DNA of 10,198 bases from JBEKCP01 sp050014815 (GTDB lineage: Bacteria > Planctomycetota > Planctomycetia > Pirellulales > Thermoguttaceae). This document shows, piece after piece, positions 5,652 through 10,198 of this stretch. The stretch spans positions 1 through 10,198 of the forward strand of contig JBEKCP010000150.1 of NCBI GenBank assembly GCA_050014815.1. Direction: 5' to 3'. The translations under genes and the position numbers were made by a program. Position 1 is the first letter of the stretch; every line of letters begins with the position of its first letter. The notes under the pieces were generated by a model that worked only from the letters and a program-made list of their open reading frames with translations, was not told the DNA's origin and ran no database searches.

Positions 5652-8600
5652 ATGCACTGCACCGCTCGCTTCGCGTTCTTTTCGTTACCCGCGCGTCTTT
5701 GCGAGGTCTTGTCCGTCTGGCTGCCGGCAGGTGTGATCCTGGCCGCGTCTCTGGTCAGTGCGGCAAGGGCCGAGCCCGCCGCGCCGGCGGACCTGCGCGG
5801 CCTTGCCGGCCAGCTTCAAGGCAACCTGAAGGTCCTCGCGGAGGCGCGCGACGGCCTTGCCGCCCAACTGCAGTCGCGGCTGGACGCCGACGGCAAGATC
5901 GCGCCGCCGGCCGACTTGTACCTGCGCTTCGCCGAAGGGGCCGACCATGAGGAGATGCTGGTGGTGTTGAATTCGCGGGGCGGCAGGTGGGCCCGCGCCT
6001 ATGCCACCGTGCCGGCCTGGCGACAGGAAACCTACGGCGAGCGTCGCGGTTTCTACATCGAGAACAAGACCCGCTACGTCTGGCGCGACAAGTTCCGCTG
6101 GTCTGTTCAGCCCTTGGATCTCGCCTTGAGCGGCGACTCGCTGAACGGGAGCATGGAGACGTTTCTCGGCCTCAACCAACTGCGCGAAGAGCGGCTGCCT
6201 CCCGGTACGCCTCGCGTGTTCCACACCGGCGAGGTTTTCTCCTGGCTGGACCGCATCGGTTATCTGGTTCACGAGCGATTGCGCAAGGAGCAGTTTGCCG
6301 TCGCGGCGCAAATCTCGAAGGATGCCTGCGAGTTCGACCTGGCGCTGGAAGACATCATCGCCGGCCAGCGCCCTATCTACATCACGTTCCAGATCCCGGA
6401 GACCGGGCTGGCCCGGCCCACGGCGTGGACGCCGACCTTCAACGGCGGCTATCACACGTGCGATGCGTCGGGCGTCGGCCTCCGGGGCGACAAGGTCGCG
6501 GGGACGCTGAAGATCTCGCTCAAACCGGACGCTTGGTTTCCGAAGAGCCCGATCGATCTGACCGTGAGCGTCGAAGGTAAAGTGGAGTTTGGCCGCTTCC
6601 GCGGCACGTACCGCAGCTCATGGGAGGGTAAAGAGATTGCGGGGGCGCTGACGGGCAAGGCGGGTCGGACCGTGCTGGGCCGATTCCAGGCCAACGGCGA
6701 GATGGGGGGCTACTGCGGCCTGGTGCAGGGTATGGCGTGCCCGGCCCGCGACAAAATCGCAGCCTTCTTCCAGACCGTGGCGGCCGACAAAGACGGCGCC
6801 GACGTCGCCGGTCTTATCCGGCAGGCCCACCAGGTGTATCGGCAGGTGCGCGCCCTGAACATGGCCCTGCGCCAGTACCCGCTTGCGTTGGAGGACGCCT
6901 GGGACCAGTGCTCCGTCTCCGATGTGCGCTGGGGCAGGGACGGCGGGACCACCTTGGCCAAGGAGGATCTGGCAGACATCAGCGGCTACGTCACGTCGTT
7001 GACCGCAGCGGCGAAGGCGGCGGCGGCCGGCGAGGGCACGTGGCTCCGCGGCGTCCAGGCGCCGGCGGACCCGACGTTCGGCCCGTTTGGCGGCTCCGAG
7101 GCGCTGCCGGAGGGCCCGAAGGGCTATACCCTGCCCGCCGACACCGGCGTGCCCGGCCCGCAGAAATGGTGCCACCTGCCGGAGTGGCTCGTAGCCGGTC
7201 CGTTGTCGCTGTCTGATAACGTGGATCACAACGCGGCCGAGGCGCCCGACCTGTTCCTGTCGGAACGAGGCCAGTACGTGCTCAACCCGGCCTGCTTGCC
7301 GAAAGAGCAGAAGCCTAAGCCCGGCGAAGACGCACTTGCAGGCTGGCGGCCGATCAAGGCGCCCGAGGGCGAACTGGAGCCGGCCTGGAGTCACGCGGTC
7401 GGGCGCGGGGCGTTCCGCGGCTCGCTGTGGTTTGCCGCGGCCGACGTCGTTTCCGACAAGGACCGCGAGGTCTGGATCTCCGTGGCGGCCATGGATCACG
7501 CCAAGCTATGGGTCAACGGGCGCCTGGTGTGGGTCGGCGGCGAATTGGCCTGGCCCTACCGGCACGAACAGGAGTCGATCTTCAGGATCGCACTGCGCAA
7601 AGGCACGAACCGACTGCTCGTGCGCTGCCGCGAAGACCGCAGCCTGACGTGGATACGCCTGCACCTGTGCGTGCGCGGCCAGCCGAAGGCGGGCGACGAG
7701 GGCCTTTCTGATCCCCCGCCACCGGAGGCGTGCGACGCTGCGGGCGACGGCGCGGGCCGCTTTCCCGGCGCCCGGCCGCCGCTGGCCTGGGATCTGGACA
7801 AGGGAGTCAACGTCTCTTGGAAAGCCCCGCTCCCCGGCGCCGCGACCAGCCGGCCGGTGGCCGTGGGCGGACGAATCTATATCACTTGCGAGCCGTCTAC
7901 CCTGGTTTGCATGGATCAAGAGAACGGCAAGGTGTTGTGGAAAGCGGCCAGCGACGTGCCGGCCCCCGATCCGCGCTCGCGAGCGGAGGACGCCGTGGTC
8001 GGCAACGGCCGGCAGGTGTGGGCGTGCCACCGCGGCGGCGTGGTCGTGGCCTGTGATGCGCAGGGCAAGAAGCTGTGGAGCCTTGCGACCGAGATCGACT
8101 CCGCCACGCTCCGCATGGCCGGCGGCCGGCTGATCGTGCAGGGCCTGCGCGGCGGCGACAAGAAAGCCGAGCCGGTCCATATCCTCCTCGCCCTGGACCC
8201 GCTGTCCGGCAAGGACGTCTGGAAACAACAACTCGCCGAGCCGTACAGGCCGATCCACGTACTTCGCCTTGCCCGCGACGGCAAGACCTTTGCCGGCCTG
8301 TTGACCGAGAGCCTTCAAGTGCGCGATGCCGCCACCGGTGAGGTCGTGTTGAACCAGGCCGACCTGGACCGCACGCGCGAGGGCGGCATCTACCTGGCCG
8401 ACGGCATGATCCATTTCACCGGCTACTCGTACAAGTACGCGGGCCGGTTCTTTCTTGACGCCGACGGCCAGTTGGGCTGCCGTTTCGCCTGGCACAACTT
8501 CTACGCGACCAAGGACTTCCACAGCGCCGCGCCCGCCGTCGGAGTGGGCCGCTGGTTCCTTACCACCTCGCAAGTGCAAGAGGACCGGCCGGGCCACAGC

Positions 8601-10198
8601 CCCGTCGCGCTGCGCGAGATGAACATCTTCGACCGGCGTACGGGTGAGCCGGTGGGACGCATCAAGCCGCTGTGCGCCGATGTCCCCCGCGTCTTCACCC
8701 CGCCGCTGGCGGCCGGATCGTACGTCTTCGTGCAGGTGGCCGGCACGTCGGACGGCCCTGGGCAGATGGTGGTCGTCGACGCTTCCGGTTGGCCGACCGT
8801 GATCGCGCGCAATGCCTTGCCCCGGAAGATCAGCGGCCAACCGGTCTTCGAGGGAACCAGGATGTTCCTGCGCACGGCGGACGAGTTGATCTGCATCGCC
8901 GTCACCACGCCCGAGGGCCGGAGGTTCCAGGACGAGCGTATCGCGGCCACGTTGATGGAGTACGTGGGCGCCGTGCCCCGCGTGGATCGGCTGACGGGGG
9001 CGTCGCCGCTGGCGGAAATCCCCGTCTCGGCGCGGCTGCCGCTTTCCGACCTGTCGGACGGCAGAACCCTGCCGCACTGGCTGGTCGCCGGGCCACTGCC
9101 GCCGAAGGTCGAGCCGCAAGACGTGGAGCAACTCGCCGGCCTGAAGCCCGAGACGGGCGCCACCGTGACCCTGGGCGGCGTCACGAAGCCGTTTGCGCCG
9201 CTGGCCCAACAGTGGGTCAAAGTCAGCGTAACCAGGTACAGCTATCACCTGTTCGAGGGCCTGGGCATGGGACTGGCCGACATGAGGCGCAGCATCGACG
9301 TGGCGGGATTCCTTCAGGACAACAAGGATCAGTCGTTGGTCCTGTTCTCCGTGGCGGTCAACTCGCGGCCGCGCCTGGTGACGCTCGCCGCGCCCGCCAA
9401 GGGCGTCGACTTGTGGCTGGCCGGGCAGAAGGTGAAGCCGATGAGCCCCCTGCACCTGGCTGCCGGGGCCTATCCGCTGATGGTCCTGGTCCGGCCGGAG
9501 TTCCTCGCGGGCGGCGAGCCCCTGACGATCGCTTTTCCCGAGTCCGACGATCCCCGTCAGGTCCGGCAAGCGTGGCTGCGCAAGCTGGCGATGATGGAGC
9601 CGCTGATCGTGCGGCTTTGGCAGCGCGGCGGGCCGGGCGCCGAACAGGCCGGCATCTGGCTCAGGGAGCTGGAAGACTACAAGGTCGCTGAAGACCTGGC
9701 CGCGCCGCAGCGCTCGTGGCGCAACCAGGGGAGCGGTTGCTTCCCTAACGCGCGGCCGCCCGTGCCCATGGAGCCGGCCAGCAACGTCCTGTGGAAAGCG
9801 AACCTGCCGGGCGCGGAGGGAACGGCGCCGGTGGCCACGGCCTCACGCGTCTACCTGGGCGTCGCGCCGGCGAGCCTGATGTGCCTTGCGGCCGGCGAAG
9901 GCAAACCCCTCTGGCAGGTCGAGCTCGGCGACGGCGCGAAAGGTCCGCTCTCGCCCCCGGTCGTAGACGGCGACGCGATCTTCATTGCCTCGTCTTCGGG
10001 CGCGCTGGTATGCTTCGGCGAGGACGGCAAGCCGCGGTGGCGGGCGAAGACGTCGCCGGGCATGCCTGACGCCGGGCCTTGCGTGCTGCTGGCCGGGCAG
10101 ACCCTGATCGTGCAGAACGGCAACCTGGCAGCCTTCAACGTCAGTTCCGGGGAGCCGCTCTGGACGGCCGATCTGCCCAGGGGCGCGGTCGGCGCGCC
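5652..10198 (+). CDS. Giant secreted protein with tandem jelly-roll-like and PQQ-like propeller modules (3' end outside the window)
   Basis: 1515 residues are visible with no stop before the right edge. Residues 1-40 form a signal peptide (hydrophobic VLSVWLPAGVILAASLVSA, cleavage near ARA/EP). Residues 41-200 are unrecognised. About 265-355 is beta-rich (HTCDASGVGLRGDKVAGTLK, FRGTYRSSWEGKEIAGALTG), and about 360-490 is largely helical. About 508-680 is a jelly-roll-like module opening LPEWLVAGPL (W512), with AMDHAKLWVNGRLVW near 613-627. From 720 a PQQ-like propeller begins: NVSWKAPLPGA, PVAVGGRIYI, MDQENGKVLWKA, LLALDPLSGKDVWKQ. At 1140 a second module opens LPHWLVAGPL (W1143, GVDLWLAGQ near 1251), and at 1378 a second propeller opens NVLWKANLPGA, with PPVVDGDAIFIASSSGALVC. 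Typical PQQ dehydrogenase catalytic residues are not evident, so the propellers are more likely structural or ligand-binding, like BamB-type repeats. The likely location is the periplasm or cell surface. It is transcribed divergently from the diheme operon; a shared job is possible but unproven. Confidence 0.88.
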   Translation, partial: MHCTARFAFFSLPARLCEVLSVWLPAGVILAASLVSAARAEPAAPADLRGLAGQLQGNLKVLAEARDGLAAQLQSRLDADGKIAPPADLYLRFAEGADHEEMLVVLNSRGGRWARAYATVPAWRQETYGERRGFYIENKTRYVWRDKFRWSVQPLDLALSGDSLNGSMETFLGLNQLREERLPPGTPRVFHTGEVFSWLDRIGYLVHERLRKEQFAVAAQISKDACEFDLALEDIIAGQRPIYITFQIPETGLARPTAWTPTFNGGYHTCDASGVGLRGDKVAGTLKISLKPDAWFPKSPIDLTVSVEGKVEFGRFRGTYRSSWEGKEIAGALTGKAGRTVLGRFQANGEMGGYCGLVQGMACPARDKIAAFFQTVAADKDGADVAGLIRQAHQVYRQVRALNMALRQYPLALEDAWDQCSVSDVRWGRDGGTTLAKEDLADISGYVTSLTAAAKAAAAGEGTWLRGVQAPADPTFGPFGGSEALPEGPKGYTLPADTGVPGPQKWCHLPEWLVAGPLSLSDNVDHNAAEAPDLFLSERGQYVLNPACLPKEQKPKPGEDALAGWRPIKAPEGELEPAWSHAVGRGAFRGSLWFAAADVVSDKDREVWISVAAMDHAKLWVNGRLVWVGGELAWPYRHEQESIFRIALRKGTNRLLVRCREDRSLTWIRLHLCVRGQPKAGDEGLSDPPPPEACDAAGDGAGRFPGARPPLAWDLDKGVNVSWKAPLPGAATSRPVAVGGRIYITCEPSTLVCMDQENGKVLWKAASDVPAPDPRSRAEDAVVGNGRQVWACHRGGVVVACDAQGKKLWSLATEIDSATLRMAGGRLIVQGLRGGDKKAEPVHILLALDPLSGKDVWKQQLAEPYRPIHVLRLARDGKTFAGLLTESLQVRDAATGEVVLNQADLDRTREGGIYLADGMIHFTGYSYKYAGRFFLDADGQLGCRFAWHNFYATKDFHSAAPAVGVGRWFLTTSQVQEDRPGHSPVALREMNIFDRRTGEPVGRIKPLCADVPRVFTPPLAAGSYVFVQVAGTSDGPGQMVVVDASGWPTVIARNALPRKISGQPVFEGTRMFLRTADELICIAVTTPEGRRFQDERIAATLMEYVGAVPRVDRLTGASPLAEIPVSARLPLSDLSDGRTLPHWLVAGPLPPKVEPQDVEQLAGLKPETGATVTLGGVTKPFAPLAQQWVKVSVTRYSYHLFEGLGMGLADMRRSIDVAGFLQDNKDQSLVLFSVAVNSRPRLVTLAAPAKGVDLWLAGQKVKPMSPLHLAAGAYPLMVLVRPEFLAGGEPLTIAFPESDDPRQVRQAWLRKLAMMEPLIVRLWQRGGPGAEQAGIWLRELEDYKVAEDLAAPQRSWRNQGSGCFPNARPPVPMEPASNVLWKANLPGAEGTAPVATASRVYLGVAPASLMCLAAGEGKPLWQVELGDGAKGPLSPPVVDGDAIFIASSSGALVCFGEDGKPRWRAKTSPGMPDAGPCVLLAGQTLIVQNGNLAAFNVSSGEPLWTADLPRGAVGA

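Noticed and set aside
7506..9569. Minus-strand open frame of nearly 700 codons opposite the PQQ gene
   Set aside because: The plus strand encodes clear PQQ-like repeats and duplicated modules throughout. The antisense frame has low-complexity, Arg/Gly/His-rich sequence typical of a shadow.
5652..10198. Calling the giant protein a PQQ-dependent alcohol or glucose dehydrogenase
   Set aside because: The propeller repeats are of the general PQQ/BamB-like type. I see no typical cofactor-binding or catalytic set, and the tandem architecture is unlike those enzymes.

Overview
The window reads as a GC-rich genome of the phylum Planctomycetota. This is inferred from protein content: very long secreted proteins built from PQQ-type propellers, a secreted diheme protein of the family that resembles the hydrazine synthase alpha subunit, a secreted parallel beta-helix protein, and a VCBS/FG-GAP-type protein tail. 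No marker gene is present, so class and genus cannot be given. Nothing looks like a mobile element, RNA gene or CRISPR array.

Layout. (1) Bases 1-419, plus strand: the C-terminal end of a secreted VCBS/FG-GAP-like protein. (2) Bases 412-866: no intact gene, but two relics. The first (about 412-528) repeats the C-terminal tail of the preceding gene in another frame, with its own stop. The second (about 581-830) shows coding-type codon use that moves through three frames in turn, as in a decaying gene. (3) Bases 867-4834, minus strand: a two-gene operon. A secreted diheme TolB-like/HZS-alpha-like protein comes first (start at 4834). A secreted parallel beta-helix protein follows (start at 2678). 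Stop and start overlap as ATGA. A sigma70-like promoter with a perfect TATAAT lies about 70 bases upstream of the first start. (4) Bases 4835-5651: a divergent intergenic region of about 800 bases. It holds the minus-strand promoter, a more AT-rich stretch with a 14-bp palindrome, a plus-strand sigma70-like promoter (5294-5323), and then an alanine-rich coding-like stretch in the same frame as the next gene but upstream of its well-supported start. (5) Bases 5652 to the window end, plus strand: a very large secreted protein, 1515 residues visible and no stop reached. After a signal peptide and an unrecognised N-terminal half, the unit 'jelly-roll-like module + PQQ-like propeller' occurs twice in tandem.

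All three large proteins carry export signals and would act in the periplasm or at the cell surface. The beta-helix protein probably binds or cleaves a polysaccharide, and the diheme protein could pass electrons or serve as a sensor or scaffold. That these form one pathway is inference; only the ATGA-overlapped pair has direct sequence evidence of co-expression. The most interesting points are the diheme/beta-helix operon, the internal duplication in the giant protein together with its in-frame coding-like leader, and the gene relics at the left edge.
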